Below, in pieces: positions 63,390 through 64,000 of a stretch of DNA of 64,000 nt; the first letter of the stretch is position 1; each line of letters begins with the position of its first letter. The notes under the pieces were generated by a model, which saw nothing but the letters and a program-made list of their open reading frames with translations, was not told where the DNA came from and searched no databases. The translations under genes and the position numbers were made by a program. Source of the DNA: Vanilla planifolia (lineage: Eukaryota; Streptophyta; Magnoliopsida; Asparagales; Orchidaceae); contig CM043877.1 of NCBI GenBank assembly GCA_023846275.1, positions 17,280,607 through 17,344,606 of the forward strand, in the 5' to 3' direction.

Positions 63390-64000
63390 AAAGAAAATTT
63401 TGGGAAAAAAATGCCGTTTGGAAAAGCTTTTAGAAAGCTTTTCTGCGCGGGCGGTCCAGCGCCGAGCGTACGCGCGCGGTCCAGCGGCGGTTCAGTGCCG
63501 CGTAAGCCCATCTTTTGGGATTATTTTGGGGTGTGTTTGGGAAAGCTTTTAGAAAGCAATTTTTGACTAATAAGCATATTTAAATTAATTATTTTTGTAT
63601 TTTACGGGCTTGTAGGACATCAAGAAGAAGCAAAAGTGAGTAAGACAGTTGGTACAGCAAATTGAGGTAGATAGATTCCTAACCCTGTGATGTAGCACAT
63701 TACTATGTATTTGCTTTATATGATTTTCTTTCAGTTACATGGTATTTGGTTGTTCTATATGTTGATGTTTCTTCCATTTGCATGACAACTAAAAAGGAAA
63801 GAAATAATATGGTACAATATGCTAAAGAAAGAGACGAAACAATATGACATGAAACGTCTTTTGATATGGTATGGATTGATGTTTGGAAAATGACAAATAT
63901 AAAAAAATGGATTCCCAGATAACATTATCCTCACCACTAGGCTCAGCGTGTGGGATCGCAGGGTATCGATCTTCGGATCAGATATCTGCCTAGTGTTATG

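Larger units (their letters stand above)
62669..64000 (+). repeat. LTR of the gypsy family, continues beyond the window
   Basis: It begins TGTAACAGTCCTAG and is close to the solo LTR at 40289 (shared TTTTCTCTTATTTG, AGAAAGAGCTCT, GGAAAGCTTTTAGAAAGC, and the GATCGCAGGGTATCGATCTT motif near the right edge). It could be the 5' LTR of a complete element or another solo LTR. The bases before it (GAGGAGGAAATT) are purine-rich, so a 3' LTR cannot be excluded, but no coding region lies upstream. Confidence 0.85.

Noticed and set aside
63112..63552. Open frames with repeated Ala-Leu-Asp-Arg or Ala-Arg-Gly-Pro
   Set aside because: Products of the GGTCCAGC minisatellite.

Overview
The window is nuclear DNA of a flowering plant. 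The two host genes have spliceosomal GT..AG introns, their proteins match plant families, and the rest is very AT-rich DNA filled with plant-type retrotransposons (L1-like LINEs, Ty3/gypsy, Ty1/copia). I cannot name the species from the sequence.

Host genes (1-11 kb). The 3' end of an MO25/CAB39-like scaffold gene (five exons, + strand) runs from the left edge to its stop at 1219. Facing it tail to tail on the - strand is a complete nine-exon polyamine oxidase gene (5192-11019, about 487 aa), with a signal peptide, an FAD-binding GxGxxG and the Tyr-Thr-Lys active-site segment. A 5'-truncated LINE lies between the two genes. A second, older LINE of opposite orientation sits inside the 2.8 kb intron of the oxidase gene.

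Repeat country (11-64 kb). I found no host gene here. In order: (i) 13.8-20.6 kb, a decayed, apparently non-coding LTR element repeated as internal-LTR-internal-LTR, with a (TA)70 tract; (ii) 20.6-28.3 kb, a decayed Ty3/gypsy element on the - strand with LTRs, PBS, PPT and gag-PR-RT-RH-INT; (iii) AT-rich DNA; (iv) 33582-40169, a full-length L1-like LINE (- strand) with ORF1, ORF2 and an exact 17-bp target duplication; (v) 40289-42670, a solo LTR with an exact 5-bp target duplication; (vi) 44.4-48.0 kb, a degraded copia element (- strand); (vii) 50.7-55.4 kb, a copia element (+ strand) with both LTRs and a gag-pol full of stops; (viii) a 350-bp GC-rich island; (ix) 59.1-61.9 kb, a decayed LTR; (x) from 62669 off the right edge, another LTR of the same gypsy family.

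How the parts relate. One gypsy LTR family occurs five times (both LTRs of the 20.6 kb element, the solo LTR, the 59 kb copy and the right-edge copy), so its variable internal repeats can be compared. The two larger LINE copies share the same in-frame TAG stop between the reverse transcriptase and the C-terminal half of ORF2. That is the most testable oddity in the window. I saw no tRNA, rRNA, CRISPR or operon structure.
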